Below, piece after piece: positions 31,277 through 41,409 of a stretch of 64,000 bases of DNA; position 1 is the stretch's first letter, and every line of letters starts with the position of its first letter. The notes under the pieces are model-generated. The model was not told the origin of the DNA and made no database searches. It saw only the letters and a list, made by a program, of their open reading frames with translations. Source of the stretch: Symbiodinium natans (Eukaryota > Sar > Dinophyceae > Suessiales > Symbiodiniaceae); assembly GCA_905221605.1 (NCBI GenBank), contig CAJNDS010000224.1:1153085-1217084 (forward strand), written 5' to 3'. Made by a program: the position numbers and the translations under genes.

Positions 31277-32140
31277 TTAAAACATTGTAGACATGATCTG
31301 GATCGATGGTTTGCTAGCAAGTGGCTGCTTGTCGGCTTCCTTCAAAGGAAACAGCTCCCAGTTAGCATCCTCAGCAATGAGTTCCATGACCGGTCGCATT
31401 GCACGGTGGTTGTGGCCCACATCCCTGTTGCATGTCTTCATCTCCTCAGGGCCTTTAGCTTCGAGAATCTTCCCCGTGCGGTGGAGCCTAGTCACCAGCT
31501 CGACCTCCAAAGCCCATTTCTCAGCCAACCCTTCCAAGCTCAAGCTACAAGGCGGCATCACACCGCTGGCTAAATAACGCAAGCGAGCTAAGAAACTTGA
31601 GCCCTCAGCCCTGCAAAAGTGTGCGAACAAAAGAATCCATCAATCTGTTCGCAGGGACCACCTCTGCAGATGCATCTGAGCACGCGGCAAATGGCAGAGC
31701 CGAAAAAGTAAACCATGCAGGGGCTCGCGTGCACTTAATTTCAGGGCCGCTCGGACGAAGTTTTGTCGTATGATGTCGTGTCCAGGGGTATATAAAGCAA
31801 GGAACTGCATGCTTCCAGCTGATCAAGTCTTTGATCAGTACTGCAGAACTTTGCGATCTTCATTACGCTACGCATATAGGGTTTTGATTCGTTTGGGTTA
31901 TCTATGAATTGGCTTAGGATAGGGGCTGGGCCTGTATATCTATTGTCGCTGCGGCTTCGAGCGAGCACGGCAATCCATCCTTCGCAGGCAGCGCGGGAAC
32001 TCGGGGCTTGCAATAGTGGTTGCCTGTAGCAGACATTGTTTGCGGGGTATGATGTCCGTTACCCACTCCCTATGGGGAAGAATGGCAATTACTGGGCAAA
32101 GTGTTTGCTTCCCTACCGTTTTGGGGGGAAGGCGAGTCAC
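31277..32140 (-). CDS. 5' exons of the minus-strand gene block
   Basis: 31630-31277 (after TTTTGCAG) reads SSFLARLRYLASGVMPPCSL, EKWALEVELVTRLHRTGKIL and NRDVGHNHRAMRPVMELIAE, a globular-looking segment of about 115 residues. 32140-31741 has two overlapping frames (LLQATTIASPEFPRCLRRMD and SRSDNRYTGPAPILSQFIDN) of which only one can be real. A TATATAAAG motif at 31788-31796 lies in intron-like DNA and I attach no function to it. Confidence 0.4.
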
Positions 32141-32330
32141 AGGTAAGCCCTAAACCCTAAACCCCAAACCCTAAACCCTAAACCCGAAACCCTAAACCCT
32201 AAACCCTAAACCCCAAACCCCAAACCCTAAACCCTCAACCCTAAACCCTAAACCCTAAACCCTAAACCCCAAACCCTAAACCCTAAACCCTAAACCCTAA
32301 ACCCCAAGCCCTAAACCCTAAACCTCTCTA
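32140..32330. repeat. (CCCTAAA)n tract
   Basis: Return of the heptamer (with CCCCAAA variants) at the right edge of the minus-strand block, after 17 kb dominated by the nonamer. Confidence 0.9.
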
Positions 32331-32355
32331 TCATAATTCGTTTAAGCCCTGATTC

Positions 32356-32645
32356 AAAAGTGGGCAACGGAGACTTTCGGCCTCAACAGTGGGCAACGGT
32401 GACTTTCCTGACGGGCAACGGTGACTTTCCTGGCCTCAAAAAAAGTGGGCAACGGTGATTTTCCTGGCCTCAAAAGGGGCAACGGTGACTTTCCTGGCCT
32501 CAAAAGGGGCAACGGTTATTTTCCTGGCTTCAAAAGTGGGCAATGGTGACTTTCCTGGCCTCAAAAGTGGGCAACGGTGATTTTCCTGGCCTCAAAAGTG
32601 GGCAACGGTGAATTTCGGCCTCAAAAGTGGGCAATGGTGAATTTC
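32356..32645. repeat. Tandem repeat, about 30 bp unit
   Basis: About nine copies of CAAAAGTGGGCAACGGTGA followed by TTTCCTGGCCT, with small indels. Not related to the telomere-like units. No stable coding frame across copies. Confidence 0.9.
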
Positions 32646-32654
32646 CCTTTCCCC

Positions 32655-32745
32655 GAGTTTTTCCAAGGTTTTTTCAAGGTTTTTCAGAGTTTTTCAGTGT
32701 TTTTCAAGGTTTTTCAATGTTTTTCAGGATGTTTCAGGGCATTTA
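32655..32745. repeat. Tandem TTTTTCAAGG/TTTTTCAGTG units
   Basis: About eight copies of a 10-11 bp unit built on GTTTTTCA, directly after the 30 bp repeat. 32745-33260 is single-copy with a minus ORF of no recognised family. Confidence 0.85.
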
Positions 32746-33261
32746 ACCCGTCAATTCTGATGAAGGGCCGCCCCCGCGACCTTTTCACAGCCTAGTTTTG
32801 GTCAAGGGGGGGTCGCATTTTTCAATTTTAAAAGCAAAATTAGTCTTCGGAGACCCCCCATTGCCTCAAACTCCGACCCCCCCTTGGGAGGGAAAGTTTG
32901 CCTCCAAAAACACCCCAAATGAGGGGGACCCCAGGATCGGCCTGAGTCCCTAAAAATGCGACTTTTTTTAGTACTGATATCGACGGTTCTGGGTGGCCTC
33001 TCGTTTTCTGGATTTTTGACCAAAACCGAGCCTTCACCGATAGGGGCTTCTAAACCGTAGGGTTTAGGGCCCTAAGAGCATAAAGGGCCTATTGTGGGCC
33101 TTAGATTAGATTTCGGGTTTTGGGTCCGTTAAAAACTAACTATTGGGAATGTATTGAGTGAACTTTGTCTTTTCTCAATGTTATGGGTTTCTTGGGTGGG
33201 TGGGTTTTTATCCAACGCTTGACAAGCTGCTTGACTCGTGAATGCTCGGACTTGAGATGCT

Positions 33262-33378
33262 GAACCCTAAACCCTAAACCCTAAACCCTAAGCCCTAAAC
33301 CCTAAACCCTAAACCCTAAACCCTAAACCCTAAACCCTAAACCCTAAACCCTAAACCCTAAACCCTAAACCCTAAACC
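33262..33378. repeat. (CCCTAAA)n tract before resumed PilJ-like exons
   Basis: About 17 heptamers, about 50 bp upstream of the first exon of the 3' half of the PilJ-like gene. Confidence 0.95.
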
Positions 33379-33426
33379 CCGAGCATTTCTCAGAGGGCTT
33401 CTTAAAAGGGGGCCATGTGAGGTCAG

Positions 33427-35267
33427 CTCCTGGAACACTCGGCGCCCCGGGTTCTGGAGCTGAGGCAGCTCAGCAGTTCGACAGAAACTTAGCATCTGAG
33501 TGAGCACGCGTTATACACTTTTAGGGTTTAGGGTTTAGGGTTTAGGGTTTAGGGTTTAGGGTTTAGGGATACTATAATCCCCTATAGAACTAAAAGTGCA
33601 CGCTGTTTTTTTGGTGGCTGATGAAACTCGGCAGCTAAGGAAACCTTCGACTTCATTACGGCCGCCCTGCGCCTCTCCGAAGATGCGCAGAGCTACCAGG
33701 ACTTGGTGGCCCAGTGGTACCCTTCTTACTTTTTTTTTCTTTGCGGGGGGGGGGTCTGGGCTCTCTTTTTAAAGTAGCCAACCACAAAAAAGGGGCACCG
33801 TTACTAGAAGATGGCCAATAATTGGGCTACCAAACCCTAAACCCTAAGCCCTAAACCCTAAACCCTTATCATAAGATGGCTACTCACTGGGCCACCAAGC
33901 AGGAGGATTACCTCGAAAAGGCCTTGGCTGCGGACCCCTCGTGGCCGGGCCGCCGAGTAAACCTGGCTATGCGACAGCTGGAGGCGGGGGGTTTTACGAT
34001 ATTAAGGGTTTAGGGTTTAGGGTTTAGGGTCATTGGGGTCATCGGGGTTATTGGGGTTAATTGGCTTATTGGGGTTATTGGGGTTATTGGGGTTTTAGGG
34101 GTCCTTATTCTAAGGGGATCCTACTATTGGGGTCTATATTAGGGGTCCCTGCTGTTCGTAAACCCGCCAGGTGGTCCGCGAAGTCTTTACGGAGTCGATC
34201 TTGTATCTCAGTTGGCCCTCAGAAACTCTTGTGTGAGTTTTTAGGGGTGGTTATGGACTTGTTTCCTGGCTTGAACTCAGGGGCCATGGTCCAACAGCTG
34301 AGGTACGCTGCTGACCTGCGCACACGCCGGGACAACCTGGATGATGCGGTGCAGAAGTTCGCGGCTGCTCACAGCCTGCTCAAGGACGGTGGCAGTGGCC
34401 TTCCGCCCATCATGCTGCTTGCTAGCACCTCTAAACTCTGAACGCCCCTAAACGCCCTCAACGCCCTAAACCCCCTAAACGCCCTAAACGAGCTAAACCC
34501 TCCACCCGAATTACAGTGTGGTTCTTGGGCTACCCAGGTTGCCAGAGCGCCAAGATCTCCTGACTCAGTGGGAGCGAGTGGACACTGCTTGGGGGCATTT
34601 CAGGATGTACCAGCAGCTTAGTTGGCCCACTGCAGACTGTTATTGGGTTTTGGAGTACTATACTTGAATACTTTTTTTGGTTCTGGGTTCGGATTGTAGC
34701 TACTTGTACCTAAAAAATATACTTTGTTTTCCAGGGTCTACTCCGAAGTAGGGTTTCGCATTTTGGGGGGCAGACTTGTTGTGGGTATAGCTGTACACGA
34801 TAGACGTGGGCGCCAGCGAGATGAAACTTGAAACTCCGATCTCCTCGGTACTGCAGTTGAAATCCTTAACCCGGAAGTTGGGTTTAGGGTTTAGGGTTTA
34901 GGGTTTAGGGTTTAGGGCTTAGGGCTTAGGGCTTAGGGCTTAGGGTTTGGGGTTTGGGGTTTAGGGTTTAGCCCTCCCCAGGCAAGACATGACTGTGGAT
35001 GACATCTCCCGCACAGAAGGCGCGATGGAGTTGTTGGTCGAGGAGCTGAAAACCATGGTGCCTCTTCTCCATATCGTGGATGTGAAGTCGGCACAACAGT
35101 TTCCTTGGTCTACGGTCATCTACTCCAGCCTGGCTGCTATCTTGGCATGCTGCTGCTGCTTCATGGCTTGCAGGATTATACTCGGTCGGCAACAAAAAGC
35201 CGCGGCCGCTGTAGAAAAGGCTGCCATGAGTGCACGCGCCAGTGCAGCTGTTGCAGACGAAGTCTGA
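33427..35267 (+). CDS. PilJ/NIT-like membrane receptor, 3' half with C-terminal TM
   Basis: Exons: 33427-33487 (LLEHSAPRVLELRQLSSSTE), 33640-33705 (ETFDFITAALRLSEDAQSYQ), 33900-33990 (QEDYLEKALAADPSW, RRVNLAMRQL), 34171-34230 (VVREVFTESILYLSWPSETL), 34281-34425 (AMVQQLRYAADLRTRRDNLD, AAAHSLLKDGG), 34538-34620 (ERQDLLTQWERVDTAWGHFR), 34804-34876 and 34982-35267. Phase is exact at 33705/33900, 34620/34804 and 34876/34982. The last exon holds one membrane helix (VIYSSLAAILACCCCFMACR) and an Ala-rich tail (KAAAAVEKAAMSARASAAVA) before TGA 35265-35267. RVNLAMRQL...VVREVF...L is again the PilJ pattern. With the 5' half this makes a signal peptide, several sensor units and a single membrane pass. 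No cytoplasmic kinase or methyl-accepting domain follows. Confidence 0.7.
33706..33899 (+). mobile_element. F4 introner with duplicated 3' end around a telomere-like tract
   Basis: GT donor GTGGCCCAGTGGTACCC. The 3' end occurs twice: AGAAGATGGCCAATAATTGGGCTACCAA, then CCCTAAA units (33830-33865), then ATAAGATGGCTACTCACTGGGCCACCAAG. Splicing GACTTG|CAGGAG keeps phase. Confidence 0.85.
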
Positions 35268-35599
35268 ATTCGAAGTCCTGTTTCACGTCTTACATCATTG
35301 TATGCCCCGTTTTTTAAGCTGCTGCGCTGGAAACTTATTTCAGGAGGCGTAAGCGCGGCACTCAACGGGGTTTTTCCATGTTCACACGGGCGGTGCATAT
35401 TTGCGGCAGCGTTGGAGAGCCTGAGCAGCGTGGACTTGGTGGCATAGTATGTACTGCACGTTTGTAAGGTTAGGGCGTAGGGCCAAGCATGTGTGCACTA
35501 ACATCGATGTGGCTTGAGGCCAGTATGCCATGTGAGACCATGTCCCAGCCCCCGGCTCTCTGCTCCTTAGAGCTGTCTGAAGGCCGACAAGCGGACCAA

Positions 35600-36500
35600 T
35601 ACATCAGTTGGACGGCTTGAGGTTCGGACACTGAGCTCATCCGATGTTGGGTCCAGATCACTGAGGCCCCATCACATGGATCACAAAACACACTCCACCT
35701 CCGCAACCGTTCTTTTTTGTATATCAGGTTGACCTGGATCCCTGCTTGGTACTTTAAGGTTTTCAAGGCCTGGGCTGCGCGCATCTCTCTACATGAGTTC
35801 TAAGCTTCTCGGGCAGAGTGGTATGCGCGCCCCGCTGATGGCGCAAAGCGGCGTCAGCGGGCCTCGTGCGGTGGGCGATGGCACCCTCTGCACGATTCCC
35901 GGCCCGCCAGCGGAAGGTGGCGACAGTGGCGCCAAATCTTGCGCAGAGACGATCTACGAGTGCTGGGCGATTTCGTGCCCCATGTTGAGGGAAGCTCACA
36001 GAGCAACGGTCTGTGACCTTCCCCGGTGACGTTCGAGTGTGTTGGAATGTTCAATCCTGCTTGGGATGGTGAAACGAAGAACACAAGGCTTCGGAGCTCA
36101 ACACACGTCACCGCTGTCTAGCTCACTATCCTGAGGATAGTGTTGTTCAAGGGCAGACATCACTTGAAGCATTGAGGTTCGAGAGGTTCGAACACTGAGC
36201 CCATTCAACTCTGGGTCAAATGAGACCCCGACGTGGGTCACTTGGTTTAGGGTAATTTAGCGTAATTTAGGTAAATTAGGGTAATTTAGGGTAATTTAGG
36301 GTAATTCAGGGTAATTTAGGGTAATTTAGGGTAATTTAGGGTAATTGCTCTTCCTGTGCTTTATTCATCTTGACCTGGATCCATGCTTGTAAATTCAGCA
36401 TGTTGAGAAGACTTGGGCGGAGCGCAGAGTGGCGGGGATGACGCTCTGGGCGATGGTGCCCTCCATGTGTGACCCGGCCCACTAGCGGCGCATAAAATCT
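35600..36500. repeat. Diverged tandem duplication with (GTAATTTAGG)n insert
   Basis: Segment 35610-35930 (GAGGTTCGGACACTGAGC, TTGACCTGGATCC, GTGGGCGATGGCACCCTCTG, CCGGCCCGCCAGCGG) recurs diverged at 36175-36500 (GAGGTTCGAACACTGAGC, TTGACCTGGATCC, CTGGGCGATGGTGCCCTCC, CCGGCCCACTAGCGG). The second copy carries a 10-mer array at 36241-36345. ORFs in it (35.5-36.1 kb) have no recognised domain. Confidence 0.75.
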
Positions 36501-36524
36501 GCAGGCTGCGAGTCGCGCCCACAG

Positions 36525-37190
36525 AGCCAGGGTTTAGGGGTTCAGGGGTTTTAGGGTTTAGGGTTCAGGGTTTAGGGTTTAGGGTTAGGGTTCAGGGTTT
36601 AGGGGTTCAGGGTTCAGGGTTCAGGGTTCAGGGTTTAGGGTTTGGGGTTTAGGGTTTACGGTGTAGGGTTTAGCAACTGGATGTGATGTTAAACCCTGTT
36701 GCCGGAAATGCTCAAACAAACCTCCTGCACCATACACATCGGAAAAAGAACAACATGCAACCAGAACCCTAAACCCGCCTCAACCCCAAACCCGAGACCT
36801 CAAGCCCTAAAGGCCCAAAGCCCTACAGGCCCTAAACCCCTAAACCCTAAACCCCTAAACCCCTAAACCCCTAAACCCCTAAACCCCTAAACCCCTAAAC
36901 CCCTAAACCCCTAAACCCCTAAACCCCGAAACCCCCAAACCCCCAACCCCCCCCCAAACCCCAAACCCCGAAACCCCGAAACCCCCCCCCTAAAACCCCT
37001 AAACCCCTAAACCCCTAAACCCCTAACCCCTAAACCCCTAAACCCCTAAACCCCTAACCCCTAAACCCCTAAACCCCTAACCCTACCCCTAAACCCCTAA
37101 ACCCCTAAACCCCTAAACCCCTAAACCCCTAAACCCCTAAACCCCTAAACCCCTAAACCCCAAAACCCCTAAACCCCTAAACCCTAAACC
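36525..37190. repeat. TTTAGGG/TTCAGGG block, then long (CCCCTAAA)n array
   Basis: 36525-36675 has degenerate TTTAGGG; 36830-37190 is mostly the octamer CCCCTAAA with C runs. The orientations of the two blocks are opposite. Confidence 0.9.
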
Positions 37191-37193
37191 CTT

Positions 37194-37289
37194 CAATCCG
37201 GAGCACTTTGATCAGGAAGATAAGCTGGTTTACGAGCACGCCATCATGCCTTCGGCCGACAACGATGGTGGCGAGGCCCCTGCACCCTA
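37194..37289 (+). CDS. Exon candidate between repeats
   Basis: FNPEHFDQEDKLVYEHAIMP and SADNDGGEAPAP, ending on a TAA supplied by the first CCCTAAA unit of the next array. Protein-like but isolated, so it may be spliced before the stop. Confidence 0.35.
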
Positions 37290-37410
37290 AACCCTAAACC
37301 CTAAACCCTAAACCCTAAACCCTAAACCCTAAACCCTAAACCCTAAACCCTAAACCCTAAACCCTAAACCCTAAACCCTAAACCCTAAACCCTAAACCCT
37401 AAACCCCAAT
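37284..37410. repeat. (CCCTAAA)n tract
   Basis: About 18 perfect heptamers. TTTAGGG, GTGTAGG and TTTGGGG units (37515-37615) follow in the opposite orientation about 105 bp away. Confidence 0.95.
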
Positions 37411-37825
37411 AATAGACCCGACAATCCAAAACCCCAGAAGTCCAAGGCCCCTCGACTCGGTAGTTCACGACGATTTTTGTTGGGCAATCAGCATCAAGGG
37501 GCTTTAGGCTTCTTAGGGTTTAGGGTTTAGGGTTTAGGGTGTAGGGTGTAGGGTGTAGGGTTTGGGGTTTGGGGTTTGGGGTTTGGGGTTTGGGGTTTGG
37601 GGTTTGGGGTGTAGGCCCCACGCTAGTGAGCCATCCTGAAACGTTAAGGGTTTGGAAGGTTCAAGCGGTTAAGGTTTAGCATTTAAGGATGTTTGAGGTT
37701 TATAATGGCTCAAGGATGCTTGAGGTTTAAAGAAGTTTTTGGAGGTTTGGGATTTAAGGTTTAGGGGTGAAGTAAGTATGCTTAATGGGCTCAAGATTCT
37801 TTAGAGTCCAGGGTTTGGGTTTGGG

Positions 37826-37915
37826 ATGTTCCCCGTATACTTGCAGCCCTTGTTATGGATTACACCCCGTACTAGATCCCCTATTAAGGACTGTCAGCAT
37901 AAGGGGGAACCCAAG
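37826..37915. mobile_element. F2 inverted-repeat element
   Basis: GGGATGTTCCCCGTATACTT ... CATAAGGGGGAACCCAAG, a diverged copy of the element at 5744-5842. 37620-38360 otherwise holds degenerate TTTAGG-like DNA and no supported gene. Confidence 0.75.
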
Positions 37916-38364
37916 TTGAGGGCGTATGGCTTTTGGATTTGGTTTGGGTTAGGGCTTTATGGGCTTTAAGGGCTCGCAGGGGTTTAGGGTTTAGGGTTTA
38001 GGGCCGGTGTTTGGGGTTTTAGAGGTTTGCGGGTTTGGGGGTATTGAGAAAACGGAGTTCACTCAACAGCCCAAAGTCGCCACAGCCTTCGCACTGACCA
38101 GAAATCTTCGCGCGAGGCCATGTTCTGAGGTAAACCTTCCATCCTAGGCCCCCAACTTGTTCTTCCCCTAAACCCTGAACCCCTAAACTTAAACCTGAAA
38201 CCCTCAACCCTAAACCTGAAAACCTACACCCTAAAGTAAGCTGAAACCCTAAGCCCTCAGCCCTTCGCCCTCAGCCCTAAGCCCTCAGCCCTAAGCCCGC
38301 AGCCCTACCCGTGAATCCTAAAGCCTAAACTGACACCCTGCACACCCTGCCCATGCCATACCAG

Positions 38365-38677
38365 GAGGTTCATGGTACTTAGTAACCCACTTAGAACTGT
38401 ACTTGCAACCTCTTAGGGTACTTAGGGGGGCTTATCAGTGGGTTCTAATTGCAACATTGTTCTCGAAAGCCCCGTGGGGCTGAGAGTGACTTGGCTAAAA
38501 ATAAGTGGGTTCTAATTACATACATAATTACATACATAATTACATACATAATTACAAGTACCCTAAACCCTAAACCCCAAACCCTAAACCCTAAACCTAA
38601 ACCCCAAAGCCTAGACCCTAAACCTTAAACCCTAAACCTTATGGATTTAGAATTGGGTTACTAAGTACCCTTCCAAG
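38365..38677 (+). mobile_element. F1 introner with internal duplication and telomere-like insert
   Basis: GAGGTTCATGGTACTTAGTA at the left, GGTTACTAAGTACCCTTCCAAG at the right. Inside are ACATACATAATT repeats and CCCTAAA units (38555-38640). Ends AAG directly before a clearly coding exon. Confidence 0.75.
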
Positions 38678-38772
38678 TACCAGGAGGGCGCGGAGACCGA
38701 GCCAAAGCGTGTGGCTGTGCCGAGTTGTCGTCATCCGGGTCACCGCTTGTCGGGGTCTTCAGGGGCCCTGCT
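38678..38772 (+). CDS. Exon after F1 introner
   Basis: YQEGAETEPKRVAVPSCRHP and GHRLSGSSGALL without a stop, starting exactly at the F1 3' AAG. No domain is recognised. A further exon-like island lies at about 38844-38925. Confidence 0.5.
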
Positions 38773-39214
38773 GAGATTTAGGGTTTACGGCTTAGGGTTT
38801 AGGATTTAGAGCTGCTTCCGGGCTTACCCCAAAACCCGAAGATTGGACAACTCTCTGAACCGGTTCTTGTTGTGGGGCCCAGGGCGTGGATGTTCGGGCG
38901 TTGGGCTCGTCAGCGGTACCCTAAACTCTGAACCGCGGATGAGGGTTTAATCTCGTGCTTTTGGCAGGTACGTGCTTTTGGTTGATTGTTGTTTGCTGCC
39001 TAGAAGCCCTCATATACCCCAAGCCCGCAGAAACCCTCCTTTTGTTTATTCCTAAACCCCGAACCCTAAGCCCGAAATCGACCTTTGCGGAGTTTGAGCT
39101 ATATGGGTTGTATGTGGCTGTCAGAGTTTTTTGGAACGATGGGAAAGTCCAGGAGCTCGAGGGCTGTTTTGGGGGGGGGGGTTCTAGTGCTGCAGCCCTC
39201 TAGGGCTTTAGAGA

Positions 39215-39765
39215 ATTGGGGCGCCCTAAACCCTGAACCCCGAACCCTAAACCCTAAACGCTAAGCCCTCAGCCCTAAGCCCTAAACCCGACCCCCTAGT
39301 TCAGAGCTTTAGTGATTGGGGGTGTTTGGGTGGGCTTTGGGCACAGCATCTCCCTGCAGCCACAGCAGACAGTGTGTGGACCAAGTAGCAGACGAGACGC
39401 AGTCGTGGCCTTGAAGCTTGGCAAGATTTCTTGTTCCAGGCTTTGTGGGTTCAGGGTTCAGGGTTCAGGGTTCAGGGTTCAGGGTTCAGGGTTTAGGGTT
39501 TAGGGTTTAGGGTTTAGGGTTTAGGGTTTACCCTGGGTTGCTATGTTGAGCCCTTAGGTCTTTGGGCGTTTAGGGAGAAGTCCTAGGCTTAGTGATTCGG
39601 GCCTGGGGGCAAGTTCCTGTCGTTTTTTTGGGTTCAGGATGTTTGGGCAAGCTGTCCAAGCCTGGTGCAAGCCAACCCGTGCCCCCAAGCCCTAAACCCT
39701 AAACCCCAAACCCCAAACCCCAAACCCCAAACCCTAAACCCCAAAGCCTAAACCCCCTGGTCCAA
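39215..39765. repeat. Mixed telomere-like blocks
   Basis: CCCTAAA-like at 39225-39290, TTCAGGG/TTTAGGG at 39445-39530, CCCCAAA-like at 39690-39760. 38955-39203 has an 82-codon ORF of no recognised family. Confidence 0.8.
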
Positions 39766-39783
39766 GCCCAGGAGCTCTGAGCA

Positions 39784-40271
39784 ATGGCGGCACCCCTCAA
39801 CTCCGTCGAGCTGCACCAGCGCCTGATGGAACTCCACAGCCCAGCACCTCCGGCTCCAAAAGCCCTAAGCCCGAAATCCCTAAACCCTAAACCCTAAACC
39901 CTAAACCCTAAACCCTAAACCCTAAACCCTAAACCCTAGACCCTAGACCCTAGACCCTAGAACACTCCTAGAACCCTAAACACTCAGAAAGCCGAAGCGC
40001 GGGTTCAGGGGTCTGAGAGTGCAGGAGTATCCCAGCCTGGGCTACTTGCAGGTTCATGGGTACTTATAACCCCACTTAGAAGTCTACTCATAACCCTAAA
40101 CCCTAAACCCTAAACCCTCAACCCTAAACCCTAAACCCTAAACCCTAAACCCTAAACCCTAAACCCTAAACCCGCAACGGGGATGTAGGGGGTTTAGAAT
40201 TACAGTTATAAGTTTGGTTATAAGTGCCCATGAACCTCGAAGTACTAACTAGTACCCGCGTGAGGTTCCCA
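39784..40271 (+). CDS. Gene start: three small exons
   Basis: ATG at 39784 opens MAAPLNSVELHQRLMELHSP and APPAPK (to about 39862). Exon 2 at 39991-40048 reads PKRGFRGLRVQEYPSLGYL after an AAAG acceptor. An F1 introner follows. Exon 3, at about 40250-40271 after CTAG, reads YPREVPM and ends at GCAAGT, a strong GC donor. The reading frame is short but consistent. The exon beyond is unknown; 41258-41318 (SCNGVRVEDFELPYL) could be a continuation. Function not recognised. Confidence 0.45.
40052..40242 (+). mobile_element. F1 introner with nested (CCCTAAA)n
   Basis: GTTCATGGGTACTTATAACC ... AAGTGCCCATGAACCTCGAAG with about 13 CCCTAAA units (40083-40175) in the middle, between the two inverted ends. 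Confidence 0.8.
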
Positions 40272-40329
40272 TGGCAAGTGGATAGCCCTTTAACCGTGTT
40301 TCCATGTGGGCATTACCCAAGTCAATTAA

Positions 40330-40463
40330 TGGGGGTTTTGGAGGTGTTGGGGGTTTTGGGGGTTTTGGGGGTTTTGGGGGTTTTGGGGGTTTTGGGGGTT
40401 TTGGGGGGTTTGGGGTTTTTGGGGTTTTGGGGTTTTGGGGTTTTGGGGTTTTGGGGTTTTGTT

Positions 40464-40511
<48 letters not shown>

Positions 40512-40515
40512 GGCA
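40330..40515. repeat. (GGGGGTTTT)n array running into a G homopolymer
   Basis: Nonamers GGGGGTTTT then GGGGTTTT/GGGGTTTTT, then a T run and about 34 consecutive G. The glycine- or proline-rich ORFs on both strands are artefacts. Strong G-quadruplex potential on the plus strand. Confidence 0.9.
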
Positions 40516-40559
40516 CATATTGTGGCAACTCAACAGAGGTTCTCCTGCCAACCCGATTC

Positions 40560-41257
40560 ATGTGAAATAGGGTTTCTGTTTGCTGGGCATCCCCAAGGGA
40601 CACCCCATATGTGAACTCACCAATACTCATAAGGAATCCACCAATCCTAGCCCAAATTCAAATGAGTTGTTACAGTGGGCCTACTAAGCCCCAAACCCTC
40701 TTGACTCAACCCTTCTGTAGGGCTTTGCGCTTAGCTGCACAATCAGGCAGGTCATAAAGGTTGTTGAAAGTAGTTAGTATGGTGAACAGTTTGTGTCTAA
40801 AATGCAGTCGGAAATGCAACCGGGTTTTGGAATGTACGTGCTGAGTTAGAACTAACGTATCTGTCATGCACAGAAACACTCCGAAAGCGTGCTTTTGAGG
40901 TGACGAAAATATATCGAACATCGGCGGGTTCTTTTGAGTTTGGTTTTTGTTTGCATTATCGTCTTTTTTGGGCACATCTTTTGTTGCTTCAAATATATCG
41001 GCACACTTTTGGCACAACTTTCAGTATTCTCGGTCTTGTGGGTCTCTACTTGGGATTGCGCGACCAAAGCTTAGAGGATCTAAAATTCTCTAAAAGCTCG
41101 GCGCTCTTCAAGAGGGGCGCCTTGCTGTGTTCCAAATATACTCCCCCCCATGCTTTTCCTGAAAGGCTTCCCCAGATCCAAGGGTACAACCTGTGCCCTA
41201 GATGGGATCCCTTCCTAAACGAACTCAGGAGATGATGGGTTGTCAGGGGGCTTGGCC
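40560..41257. other. AT-richer non-repeat stretch
   Basis: Unlike its surroundings it lacks telomere-like units between 40560 and 41257. Open frames occur on both strands (minus 41017-40706 MCQKCADIFEATKDVPKKDD, plus 40900-41235) but none has clear splice sites or a recognised domain. Confidence 0.3.
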
Positions 41258-41318
41258 CCACAACCGTGCTCCGAGCTGCAACGGCGTGCGTGTTGAGGAT
41301 TTCGAGCTACCTTACTTG

Positions 41319-41409
41319 GTGGTTCATGAGCACTTCTATCCCCAATTAGAACTGCACTTATAAGCCTCCTGAGTCCCTAAGTGAGTCAGAAGTACCCATG
41401 AACCTCCAG
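41319..41409 (+). mobile_element. F1 introner, short form without telomere-like insert
   Basis: GTGGTTCATGAGCACTTCTA ... GTACCCATGAACCTCCAG, 91 bp, with GT and AG termini. Preceded by an exon candidate (41258-41318, SCNGVRVEDFELPYL). This is what an uninterrupted F1 copy looks like. Confidence 0.75.

Noticed and set aside
32356-32645. CRISPR-like array
   Set aside because: Units are contiguous tandem repeats without unique spacers, in a eukaryotic context.
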